DNA from: Phanerodontia chrysosporium
Lineage: Eukaryota; Basidiomycota; Agaricomycetes; Polyporales; Phanerochaetaceae
Direction of reading: 5' to 3'
Length of the DNA: 64,000 nt
Assembly: GCA_001910725.1 (NCBI GenBank)
Contig: MJGA01000008.1
Location: forward strand, 62,001 to 126,000
Of the stretch, positions 32,626 through 43,869 are shown piece by piece. Position numbers and translations under genes: made by a program. The notes beneath the pieces are model-generated. The model was not told the DNA's origin. It saw only the letters and a list, made by a program, of their open reading frames with translations, and ran no database searches. The first letter of the stretch is position 1, and the number at the start of each line of letters is the position of its first letter.

Positions 32626-35302
32626 TCAGCCGACAAGGTCTTCGGCGCAAGCAAGCAGAGTCTGTACATCACCCAACTGCCGAGATACGAACTCTAGCGC
32701 CTTCTCCACGAGCCCATCCAACAGCTCGAGCTGGCCCCGCATATGCTTCTTCAGGTACGCGGCAGCAAGAAGCGTCGCCCACACCGTCTGGTCGGTGCTT
32801 CCCCGTTTCCCCTCCGCGAAAAGGTCCTTGCCGACGATGTCCTGTAGCTCGGCAGAGGGCAGAAACGATCCGTCGAAGGACTGCAGGCGAACGAGCGCGA
32901 GAACTCGGTCTTCGATGCTTGTTGGCGGGTCGTACATGGCATCCTCTGGAGATGGGGAGGTCGACGGCTCGTCATTCCGCGTCGCTGCCTCCGACGAGGT
33001 CGACAGGTTTTGCAAAGGCACTGCATGGAAAGCGCTCTTGAGGGAGAGGCCCACGCTTTTGCCTATATACCTCGCGAGCTGTCTGAAACGATTTCGACGC
33101 GGCGGCACCCTAGCGCAGTCGATGTGTTCCAGCCGTGACGCCAATAAGTCGAACTCAACCATCGTGCCCTCTGCGGCTCCAGCTCGCCGCCGTCAGCAAG
33201 ACTCTCCGGCAGTGGTTTCTCTGTGTGCTTGTCGACAGCGATGAACGACGTGTACTTGCTCGCGAGCTGGTACGTCGTTCCGAGTTTGACAATCGCAGCC
33301 TTGTTCTCCTCGACGCTGACGTCGCGCGCCGCGTCCTCGAGATCCATGATCACGCGGCGCGCGGCCAGCGTCGGAATCAATTGCGGATGCGGATGGTCAG
33401 GCGGCAAGTCGACGACTGATACGGGCACGCTAAACTGTAGAACGTCGCCCTGCCCGCCATGCTGGGCGCGGATGATCACATCTTTGGGGAGAACGAACTG
33501 CCCGTCGTCAATGAGTGCGAAGACGATGAAACGGTGCACAGGATAGACGGCAGGGAGCTGAGCTGGAGCCTGACAAATGCCTTGCAGCTCGCTGTTCCCG
33601 CAAGAGTCTTGTGTGGGCTCGTGCGGACGCCCCAGTCGACGGAGATGTTCTTCGAGATGTATGTCCTGCTCGCGCGCAGGAGCTTCGAGCACTTGCCGAC
33701 AATGCCCTCCGAGGTTGTGGACATCAGGCACACCCCGTTGCCGGCGCGGGCAATGCCCTCGCACATCGCTGTCGACGTCGTACTGCCGATGCCGAGGGTA
33801 AACATGCGAAGCGGCGCGTCGGCCTCGGCCTTTTCCACAGATTGCCCTACAGCGGCCAGCATATTGTCTATGTCGTATGCCTAGACACGCCACGTTGGGT
33901 ACAATCAATCCTTATATGAGAGACTCAACTCACCTGCCCGTCAGTCAGAAAGAAGCAGGCTGTGGGAGTTGTAGTTGTACGAGCATCGAGAACATGTTTC
34001 AACGCGTCCAAGATCTTCGTCCCTCCATAGTTTGCGCTCATCGTGTCAACATGCTCGGTCTGGCAGTGATGCATGCTAGCGGAGCCTGCAGAAGCGAGCG
34101 CAACATCGACACTTACAGCAACCATGAGCGTATGTTCGTCGCAGGTAACGCTTCTGGGCCATAGACTATCGCAGTGCCCGCCAAAACTGAAGATATTGAG
34201 TTTCGTGCCCTCGCTCGGAAGCGCACGGAGAAGCATCACTAGCGCCCTCTTTGCCATCTCGATTCTTTTCCCTTGCATGCTCCCGCTGCGGTCGACAACA
34301 AATATGTACTCCTGGCGGGGAATGGCAGGCAAGTTGAACCGAGGCACGATATTCAGCTGCATCGCCGTCGCGCCGTTCGGGGCCCGCTGCGCAAAGCACC
34401 GCGGTGCATCGAGCCCCTCTGCGACGATTGACAGCACAAAGTCTTGCGTGAGGAAGTCGGGCGAGTAGTGCTGGGCCCGGCGGAGCATGTGCGTTGCGTC
34501 GCCATCAGAGATAATGAGAGCGGGGTGCGTGGGGCTCGTGATGCTCCGGACGGTCCCGTGCATGCGAACGTCGACAGAGATGCTGACGCGTTCAGGCGGG
34601 ATTTGCAGCGCGCTTTCCATGCCTTTCGGTGCCGTCCCATAGCGCGACCCCACGTACATCGGGATTTGTAGCCGGACTTGGTCGGTCACGTCCTCCTCCA
34701 TCAAATCAAGGACATACTGTAGTTTCGTGTCAGGACATGCAGGAGAAGCGCTTACATACTAGATAGACTCACAGTAATCTCGGTCGTGAACATCTGCCGC
34801 CCTGGCATCACTCCGAGAGAAATAGAAAAGACTGTGCCAACGGGCAGCACTCAGCGGATACAAGGGTAAGGAAAACAATACTAGCTTACCATCGTCAGTG
34901 ACATGCTCAACCATGCCAGTCGTAAATCCCTGTGCAATGGCATCTTTATGCTCGCGCCTGGCCTGTTCCTTCTCCTTTGCGACCGCGGCGATGATGGTGC
35001 CATCCGTCGCGATCAACTTGAAAGCGCAGATCGCGGCGCGGGCAGGCACGGGGAATATGTACTTCGCACGCTCGAGCCCCTCTGGCAAGAACTGCTAGAA
35101 TTGCTGCGTGACAGTGACGATGGCGGATACTGATAAAGGTCGCTATGGGCGCATGTAGGAGGCAGGCCGCGAAGGATGGCGTACCATCGACGATGTCCGC
35201 ATGAACCGTGGCCTTTTCTAAGGGCAGGTACGAGTGTTCCCTGGATTCCTGGACGTGCGCGAGACCGCAAGGTGAAGAGGATATAGCCGTTGTCAGCTGC
35301 AT
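32626..35302 (-). pseudogene. VIT-vWA domain protein B, interrupted
   Basis: Same domain order and intron positions as A and C. The VIT part has AHVQESREHSYLPLEK and RAKYIFPVPARAAICAF. The vWA part has the MIDAS DRSGSM near 34295, LNIFSFGGHCDSLWP and FFLTDGQ, then LRMFTLGIGSTTS and NISVDWG. The end domain is LALVRLQSFDGSFL to 32626. Three defects: TAG at 35097-35095, where A has the Trp of TQRFWQ, in the first residues of exon 2; a one-base slip near 33600; and another near 33165 at a G run. The slips may be assembly errors, but the stop is a substitution, so I call the gene probably non-functional. No H3-like linker is present; the linker is Ser/Glu-rich. Confidence 0.75.
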
Positions 35303-35341
35303 CGCGCTGTATGTGGCGGCTAGAGATGCCGTCGGAGAGGC

Positions 35342-35349
35342 ATATATAC
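35342..35349 (-). promoter_or_regulatory. TATA box of VIT-vWA gene B
   Basis: TATATATG on the minus strand, 40 bp upstream of the proposed ATG at 35302, matching the TATA spacing of paralogue A. Confidence 0.5.
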
Positions 35350-36918
35350 ATCAGACCTCCAACAAATCCCGGGACAGCCACTGAGCGTGCCGATGCGCAG
35401 GCATGAAACGCTTTGATGCGTCTTTGAGGTACCACGCCCGTTGGTTGCCCTGAGGAACGACCATACCGCCTCCTTCGAGGGTTGAAGGGCAAGCCTCCTC
35501 CACGCCCGACATTCGGCAGCCCCGCGCATCGCGATATTTTGATAATTGGAACATCCGTGCTGCGGAAACACGCTCGAAGTCGCGATGAGAAGACATCCGC
35601 ACCGGGACTGCAGGCGCTGATCTCACGCTAGCTCCGCACAGGGCACCCCGCCCTCTAGTTGTGCTCAAGGCTCAGGCATACCGCCTGCGCCATGTAGGCA
35701 AGCCAATGCCAGCACTGCCGGTCGCACCCGCTCGTAATGTTCGCTTCCTCCCGCTCGCCGCCCATGCAGATATTGCGTGAACCTAGGACAATGGCAAAGA
35801 GCTGCATGAGACTCGGGTATGTTGGAGAGTTGGCTGGGAGGTCGACTCACCTTCAGAGAAGGCCCGCTCGGACCTGTCCCTGGCTATGTGCGCGTCGTGG
35901 CGCGTTCTCCTGTGCACCGACACCCGCCAGACGTTGTAGGTGCGCGTCTCTGAGGAGAAATGCGGAACCGACGTAAGATTAGGAGCAATGGCATAGACAG
36001 CGCGTCGCAGTTATGGGCCGAGTTGAGTCTGGAGATGCATGCGCGGCAAGTCAGGTCGTGTTAGGGGATCTGCGAGAGAGCGCAAAAGTCTCTCGCAGGA
36101 AGGTAGGACATAGTTGGGTGTGCATGGCTGTCGAGGCATTGCAAGCCTCCGAGGTAGTGGTCGAAGACGCTTCGTACAAGAGTAAGAAAGAGCGTAAGCA
36201 GAAAGTGTATGTGCTTCTTGCTTACGTCAGCGCAAGGACTATCTTGGAACCGAAACCCGCTTCAAAGACTTTGTTATCCACCAGCTTACTGCGTATGCTA
36301 GACTCGTTTCCAGTCTACTCGGTACAGAGATTCCTGTGTGGGAGTCGCGGAATACGTATTCTAAGGCGGCTGGTCTCGAGCCTAGAAAAGATGAGTAGGT
36401 GAAACCGGAGGTTCGAGTCCTGGAATCAGCGAATCAAAAGGCGCACCAACACCGCTATCCTCGAAAGGCGCACTAAAAACTCGTGTTACTTAGCTTCCAC
36501 CTTGCGTAACTGCAACGCTCACCATAGGCCATCATTTTGCCCTGTATAGCACCGAAATTTCTGTAACCGTGACCAGATGACTTGAAAGAGGGAACGACTT
36601 TTTCTACGAGGCGGTCACGTTGAAGAGCCTTGGACGATGCTGTACGGAAGTTCCCTGCTACCTCTGCTTTGGCTCTACATTAGGTATGTTTATGACTCTT
36701 ACGAACCCCTATCTATTTCTTTACCTTATTGACATCGCGCCTCAAGGACGATTCACCGAGCTGCGCATTTTGATTTGATCAAAGTGTTTGACGGTAATGT
36801 CATATACACTTGAGGTACACAGGAAGCTTGAGAGTCCTACCCGGCACAGCAATAGCCATACCGCTCACTTGTCAAGCTCTCACCGAAACCAACTTTCCGT
36901 ACCTGTCTCCTTGCGTGG
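35350..36918. other. Divergent region between VIT-vWA genes B and C
   Basis: About 1.6 kb without a supportable gene. It contains a perfect tRNA B-box-like sequence (GGTTCGAGTCC, near 36409-36419) in a stretch that cannot be folded into a full tRNA, and two copies of AAAGGCGCAC near 36440-36475. Confidence 0.4.
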
Positions 36919-39878
36919 ATGGCGCCTGAACCTAATCTCGTGGGAAGTTCGTCCAAGTACTTTAGACGAGGCTCATCCTCCGAGCTATCCCCAATCCCCT
37001 TTTCTCAGGGCCCACCTATGTCGACAACGCCGTTCTCAGGCATCGTTCATGCTTCAGGAGATGGTGCTCTGGTCCATCTTCCTCTTGAAGACGTCAGAGT
37101 CAATACGCTTATAGTGGACGGTAAGTACCGCTGCGAGCGCCACCATATTCACTCACATGCACTCGCCACATAGTCTCCGCACGAGTCGACGTCGCCCAGA
37201 TATTCTACAACCGCTCTTCTCGAGCAACATCACGAGCGAAATATGTTTTCCCGGTCCCTGCTCGTGCTGCCGTCTGCGCGTTCGACATGGGAACCTCCAG
37301 TGGCCGTGTCATCGTCGGCGTAGCCAAGGATAAGGACCTGGCCCAAGTGGAGCATGAGACCGCCATTCAAGAAGGAAAGAGGACTGCCTTGGTTGAATGG
37401 ATAACTGGCGATAGTACGTTTGTGTGCCACCCAGCGACACTAGATCTATTCTCATGTGTTTTGTTAGTCTTCAGCATATCCCTTGGTTCCATCGGGCCTG
37501 GGGAACGAGTCACGACACATTTGACGGTCTGTACCCTTCTGGCGCAATGTCACAATGGCTGAGGAACATTTTCAGTACGTCATGGACCTGATGGACAACG
37601 CCCATCCAACCGAAGTCCGGTTCCAGATCCCGATGTGCATCGGGCAACGGTACGGCGAACCTCCCGAAGGCATGCGCGGAGCAGCTTCAGCTTCCCCACA
37701 AACAAGGATACGTTTCGACGCGCATATACAGATGAAAGGGGAGATACACTCCATCACAAGTCCCTCGCACCCAGAGCTGCACGTCGCGCCCTACCAGACA
37801 CATGTCGGACGCCCCTCGCGGCACCGGTCCATAGTTCGTTTCCGCTCCCCGGACTTCCTCGAAGTAGACTTCGTCCTAGTCATCGAGGCAGCGGGCCTCG
37901 ATCGCCCTCGCTGCTTTGCGGAGCGCGACCCGCGGGGCTCGGGATCGCTCGCTCTCCAACTCACGCTCGTGCCAAAGTTTGACCTGCCCCCGGTGGCGAG
38001 CCAGGAGTTCATCTTCGTCATCGACCGCAGCGGCAGCATGTCAGGCGACAGGATCGAGACGGCGAAGAGGACGTTGACCATGCTGTTGCGGTTGCTCCCG
38101 AACGCTGGCACGTCATTCAATATCTTCAGCTTCGGCAGCCATTGCGACAGTCTCTGGCCGGATAGTCAGCCGTACAAGAACGACACCCTTGTCATCGCGG
38201 TATGGACAATGCATGCCATCGTGTATCACAGAACTGACGAGCATCCAGACGCAGCACGTGGCGAGTATGGGCGCAAACTATCGTGGCACACAGATAGGTG
38301 CTGCATTGTTGAGTGCTTGCAACGGCCGCGACGGCTCAAAGCCAACAGTGATGTATGTTCTCACGGACGGAGAGGTGGGACCACTACGACCTTGTATCCT
38401 CGGTGCTACTGACATAGGCATATGTGCAGGCTCATGACCAGATCGCGTATGCGGCAGTTGCTGCAGCTGTCGCGAGGTCGACACCTGCCGCTCCACTGCG
38501 AGTCTTCGTCCTTGGCATCGGAACGACTGCGTCCTCAGCCATGTGCGAAGACATCGCTAGAGCGGGGAACGGCAAGTGTCTGATGGCCCTCAAGTCGGAA
38601 GATATCCTCGCCAAGTGCGCGACACTCATGCGAGCGGGACGCAGCTTCCTTCTCAAGAATGTCGCAGTCGACTGGGGCATCCCACAGGACGCGGTCAGGC
38701 AATTCGAGGATCCCAACGTCGATACCTCGTTCCACCAAGCCCCTGCTCGTATCCGCGACCTCTACCCTGGTGTCCGCCTCGTCGTATTCGCGCTCATCAA
38801 CAACGCCAAGTTCGCCATCCCGAAGACCGTCACTCTGCGGGCGCAGCGCGACGGCGAGGTGCTCGAGTTCCCAGTGACCGTCGAGACCGTGCGCTTCACG
38901 GACCAGAACGCACACCGGCTCATCCACACGCTCGCGGCGCGGCGGCTGATCACGGAGCTCGAGGACGACGCGCTCGTGCGCCCAGCGCTGTCCGAGGCCG
39001 AGCGCAGGGCTGCGATCGTCGCGCTTGGCGAGACGTACCAGCTCGTGAGCCTGCACACGTCGTTCGTCGCAGTCGACGACGACGGCGCACAGCCGCTTCC
39101 GATCCCGCGGCCCGCGTGGGCGGCGGCGGCGTTCGCACGGCGCGAGGCGGAGAAGACGCGCCGAGCGCAGCGCCGCCGCGAGCCCCGGGATCTCCTCGAC
39201 ACGCTTGCAGGCTACGTCGACAGCGCGCTCGCGTTCGGCGGGCTCTTCGTCTCGGAGCTCGTGCGCACCTGGTTCGGGCGCCCGCAGCCGCCGCTGGACG
39301 AAGCGTCTGCGGCTGTGGACCGGAGCGTGCCTCCGCCGGGCGGGATGCCGGACGAAGACGCCAAGACGGACGCTGCAGACACGAACTACGACTCGGACGC
39401 CACGTATTCGACGATGAGCTCGCTCATCACATCCTCAAGCTGGACGGAGAGCGAGGACAGCAGGCCGCCGACGCCAGACCCAGTCGCTAGGAGCCCCTCG
39501 CCTGACCTGACGCTCGATCCTGTGTGGCAGATCCCTGGAGCATATGCTGAGGACCAATCTGGTCCAGCTGGCGAGCCCATCGACAGCTCGGCGGAGCAAC
39601 TGTTGCAGCTGCAGACCGCCGAAGGGTCGTTCGAGGTCTCTGACGCATTCAAGCGCCTCGTCGGCGAGGAGATTATTGAGCACAGAAGACCAGCGCGAGT
39701 AGACGAACACTTGTGGGCAACGGCTGTGGCGGTTGCATATTGCAGAAAGCATCTTGTCGGAAACTCGGATTTGCTAGGATGCATCGTTGACAAGGCGTTG
39801 GAGTACGCGATAAGGAGTGGGAGCAGTGATATCACTTTCGAGAGGCTTGTTGCTGAGGCCGGCCAGCTAGTCACGTAG
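36919..39878 (+). CDS. VIT-vWA domain protein C
   Basis: Intact paralogue. The first exons are 36919-37120, 37174-37413 and 37468-37526, and exon 4 starts at 37576. Exons 2 and 3 are exactly as long as in A (240 and 59 nt), and all intron positions correspond. The VIT part has LPLEDVRVNTLIVD and RAKYVFPVPARAAVCAF. The vWA part has a complete MIDAS (DRSGSM near 38030, NIFSFGSHCDSLWP, YVLTDGE), then LRVFVLGIGTTAS, NVAVDWGIPQD and LGETYQLVSLHTSFVAVD. The linker has an amphipathic segment (FGGLFVSELVRTWFG) and a long acidic Ser/Thr/Pro-rich stretch, unlike the basic linker of A. The end domain keeps LQTAEGSFEVS and LWATAVAVAYCRKHL. The role is inferred only from the architecture: an intracellular metal-dependent adhesion or scaffold protein. 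Confidence 0.88.
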
Positions 39879-39968
39879 TACGGAATGCGAAGGAATAGGT
39901 AGCATGTAGATCGTACAGCATGTGGATACACGAGCAAATCGCGGAGACAGAAGATGCACTTCGATCGA

Positions 39969-41255
39969 TTATCCTTGGAAGGCGATACCCTTCTTCGAAG
40001 TCTCTGCGAGACCACCGGCAGCGTATCCTGTACCTTCACGAGAGAGTGCTATGATATCCTTGTCGGTTAATGCTTTGTCGCAAGCGAGACACTGCTTCCC
40101 AGGTTTGACTAGCTGATCGGTGCACGTCTTGCAGATGACGTGTCCGCACGGCTTCATCACTAGGTAAGAAAGCTATGAGAGGTTGCGAGCATGTGCAGAG
40201 ATAAGAAGACGCACCAAACATGAGACTCGTATTTGAGAACGTCTTCTTGCAGGATGGGCACATCGGACTCTGTGGCTCCTCCTTTCGTTTGGACGCTGAA
40301 GCAATCTCGCCATCCTCGGTGGCCGGTGTGCTCTCGACGGATGCAGAAGGCTTGGAAGATGTGTCGAAGATGAAGTTCACGGGAATGAGCTGCTTGCGCC
40401 TGCCAATAACCCTCAGTGGAATGCAGATATTGACAGAGGGTTTCCTCACGTCAAATGATGAGCAGGATTGCCTCCATGACAGGTAGTTTGCAACTTCACG
40501 TCTTGCAAGGACGTTGGCGGACCAGACGAAGTATATGTAGGTGTGAGAGACGGCAGCCAAAAGTCCGGAAGTTTGTGCTTCAGGGCTTCTGCTTGCTCTT
40601 TCTCGATCTGTTTGAGTGCTGCATCTTCCGCCTCGCGCGTGAGCTTCTCCACGGTGTCAGCGTCGAACTCGAATTTCCGCTTCGTACCCCGAGCTATGGT
40701 CTTTGAGCAGACGAGCAGGAAGCATGCACATTTCACGTACGCTCTTTCGACTCCGGTCCTGCTCCCGTCGTCGTGGCACCCGGACCTTTGGCGGCAAGCC
40801 CCAACTGCCCTCTCTCAAAGTCCAGTAGCACCCGTGCACGAGCCGCTTCCCTAGCTTTCTGCCTCTCTTCTTCTGCCTCCTTCTTCAGGGCCTCGAGTCT
40901 TATCTTCTGCCGCTTGATGTCTTCCATCTGGGTCACTGAACGCGAGACGGAGTTGATGCCAGTGCCACGAGCATCGTATGTGAAAGCGCACCTAGATCCG
41001 TGTAGACACACTCCTTGCAAAACATGTGTCCTTTGGTACACGCCACAGGGTCTCTAGCCCGCTGCAGACAAAGGGAACACGCATCGAAGGGGCGCATAGA
41101 TTCATTTCCTAGACGTTGCTGTTCATGTCGTTTCTGAATGTACGAGGCAAATTGACAGCTCGAGGACTCACTCTCTTTGTTCCATAATCGAGTTTCTTGT
41201 ATTCTGCATACGAGAAGATGGAAGAGGCAGTATTATTCTTACTGTGCTTCGTCAT
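39969..41255 (-). CDS. NOSIP: NOSIP-type U-box/RING E3 ubiquitin ligase
   Basis: Orthologue of nitric oxide synthase-interacting protein, a nuclear E3 ligase linked to splicing complexes in animals. ATG 41255 gives MTKHSKNNTASSIFSYAEYK and LDYGTKR; after an intron comes the split zinc-finger half MRPFDACSLCLQRARDPVAC with KGHMFCKECVYTDL. A coiled coil (EALKKEAEEERQKAREAARA) follows, then LPDFWLPSLTPTY and MCPSCKKTF. The C-terminal RING-like half is MKPCGHVICKTCTDQLVKPG and ends KKGIAFQG. About six short introns and no frame break. It lies tail-to-tail with VIT-vWA gene C, 90 bp apart. Confidence 0.9.
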
Positions 41256-41798
41256 GGTGGATGGTCGAGGGTGGTAGGGGAAGACTGCCAGTGTCCAGTG
41301 AGATCAACTATGTCCAGAGGGCGTGCGAACTGTATTCCTATCTTGGCAGTGCCATCTGATGCGCCCGGAGGCGCATCACTTCAGCTTGGTTGGGCAGTCC
41401 GTCGCGCTCACACCTCGCCGTTATCCACGACCCAGAGTCTCTGCTAAAATTTTCCCGCGTCGTACCTCCAGCTGTGCAGCGTTGCGGCGACCTACTCCGA
41501 TGCTCAGGGGATTTTGTCGATTTTGATTAGGCCTCTTCCGCTATGCCGCATCGCCCAGCGATCGCACTCCGCCGTGCACACGGCCGATAGGAGCAGCTGT
41601 CCCTTTTCTGGATGAGCACAAGACTTGCTACTGGAGACGACCGTTCGCGACTTTCGGTCTAATGCCCTTGCCGAGAACGATCATTTGATCATCGTCGACG
41701 GGCACAAGACCACCGCCCGAATACCGTCCCTCGAAAGCTGAGGTCTGTGGGGAAATGATCACAGACGTGCACTCCTGTGGCGTGCAGTTCAGGGCAGA

Positions 41799-41804
41799 TA
41801 TAAG
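41799..41804 (+). promoter_or_regulatory. TATA box of the zinc dehydrogenase gene
   Basis: TATAAG, 61 bp upstream of the ATG at 41865, same strand. Confidence 0.5.
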
Positions 41805-41864
41805 CAGCGGGGTTTCGCGGTTAGACACTGTGACCCCCCAGTGAGACCTCACAAGAAGCCCAGA

Positions 41865-43466
41865 ATGCGTGCTGCACGATACTACGGCCCCGGAGACGTT
41901 CGCGTCGAGGAAGTACCCGAACCTCAGGTGAAGCAAGGCCAGGTGAAGTTAAAGCTCGCTTGGTATGCTCATGCTCGTCCTCTGTCGCCATCTTCATCTG
42001 CGTCTAACGTCATATCGCGTGTAGGTGTGGCAGTAAGTCGATGGTGCCCTCGCCGAGCCATGTTCAACAATACTCACACTTGGCTAGTTTGCGGGTCCGA
42101 TCTCCACGCATATCATGCCCCTCTTCCCGCCAGTACTTGTCCTACCAAAGACGAGCCGCACTACGTCACCGGAGAGACTCTTCCAATCACCCTGGGTCAT
42201 GAGTGCGTGCTCTTTTCACTGCCCATGACTACTGCTAATTTTCTCCGCTAGATTCTCCGGAACGGTAGTAGAGGTCGGCCCTGGTGTCGACCCTAACAAG
42301 TTCAAGAAAGGCCAGAAAGTCGTAGTGTATGTTGCTGCTTTATCCGAAGCCCGTTCTCGGTGCTCATTCGTCTTCCCAGTGAACCACTTCTGTCTTGCAA
42401 AGAAAAGTCTTGCGGGCCCTGCGCCGGCGGATACAGGAACGCTTGCCCGCATGTCAGCTTCCTCGTAAGTCTAACCCTTAGGACATGGTGTACGTTCTCT
42501 CATGTCCTCGCAGGGTATTGCAGGCTGGGGTGGAGGACTGTCCGAGTACATCTCCGTCGACCAGGACCTCATCTATCCTCTGCCGGATCACATCTCCCGT
42601 ATGCACTCCGCTTCTAGCATGAGTACATTTTCTGACTCGTAAGGCAGTCGAGGTCGGTGCGATGGTCGAGCCCCTCTCCGTTGCTTGGCACGCCGTCAAG
42701 CGTTCGGCGTTCAAGCCGGGGACAAGTGTCTCATCATGGGCTCTGGACCGGTATGTATGCGAGCCTCGTTTCATCATGCTAGCGTACTGAGCTTGGAGGG
42801 TTAGATCGGCCTTATGGTCCTGAAAGTGCTCCAGTTGGTGCCTCTACTCGAAGCCGCCTGCTAGTCGGTCTGACTTCGCTTCGTAGAGCTCGTGGCGCTT
42901 CTTGGATCGGCGTGTCCGAGCCGTCGACACAGCGCCGCAAGATGGCACAAGAGCACAAGGCCTCACAAGTGTTCAACCCGCGCACCGAGGACGTGGTCGC
43001 CGGCGCGTTCAAGGCTACCAACAACCAGGGCGCCGACGTCGTCTTCGACTGCGCTGGCATCCAGGCCTCTCTCGACCTGGCTATCAAGGCAGTACGCCCT
43101 CGCGGCAACATCATGGACATTGCGCTCTGGGATGACCCCGCGACCATCCACATGAACAACATCCTCTTCAAGGAGATATCTCTCACTGGTATGTGTTCTG
43201 CTTCGTGCATTTGCTGCCATACTTACGGGTTGCAGGCATCATTGGCTATGATCGCGTTCACCAGGAGGTGGTGGATGCCCTACGCGAGGGCAAGTTCGAA
43301 GGGCTCGAGAAGCTCATCACAAGGAAGATTTCACTTGACGAGGTTGTCGAGAAGGGTATTAAGGCTCTCATGGCTGAGAAGGACACCCAGAGTGAGTCTG
43401 GCTATCGTGACATGTACGCACACGCTGATGACTTCGTCTGCAGTCAAGATCCTTGTGCACCCTTAA
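41865..43466 (+). CDS. Zinc-dependent medium-chain dehydrogenase, butanediol/polyol dehydrogenase-like
   Basis: Medium-chain alcohol dehydrogenase. Start MRAARYYGPGDVRVEEVPEP. The catalytic zinc site is CGICGSDLH, with GHEFSGTVVEVGPGVDP; the structural zinc Cys set is CKEKSCGPCAGGYRNAC; then GGGLSEYISVDQDLIYPLP, VEPLSVAWHAVK, a Rossmann start at LIMGSGPIGL, GADVVFDCAG and, after the last intron, KILVHP. This matches the (R,R)-butanediol/sorbitol dehydrogenase branch, NAD(P)-dependent oxidation of secondary alcohols; the true substrate is unknown. The Cys motif is assembled across an 8 nt exon (42025-42032). One G seems missing in the run 42718-42721; adding it gives FKPGDKCLIMGSGP. Otherwise all junctions are in phase. 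Confidence 0.85.
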
Positions 43467-43869
43467 GCTGCTGACATCTGGGGAAGTGATCGTGAATCGT
43501 GGTAACTCATGAACATGTACTTGTATGACTACTGGTTGCAGGCTGGAATGGAACAGGGTCGGAACGAAGAACGCATACTCTGCATGCATGAAAGAAGGAA
43601 ATCTTACGTATAGAGTGTGCTCATCCGTTCTGACATTCGCTGCTCCGTTTCACACACCACGATCTTATCATCTCGCACAGCACCCGCAGAATGCTCGACC
43701 ATATGTCCGATCGAGATAAGATCTTCCCGCGCAACCGTCGCGGGGTGACTCGTGCGAACACGCAATACTGCGCAGGGTACGTCCTGCGTCCGTGACCTCC
43801 TGCACTCTTCACTCCGGCTTATCGCGGCCACAGCCAGCACGCACCACTCCACGCTCTCTGGGCCGCGCC
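43467..43869. other. Intergenic, amidase promoter side
   Basis: About 400 bp between two plus-strand genes; no coding frame recognised and no strong TATA box near the amidase ATG. Confidence 0.4.

Noticed and set aside
36378..36440. Possible tRNA gene ending in a perfect B box (GGTTCGAGTCC)
   Set aside because: A 6-7 bp acceptor-like pairing exists, but the span is only about 62 nt, no D arm can be formed and the T stem has mismatches; at most a relic.
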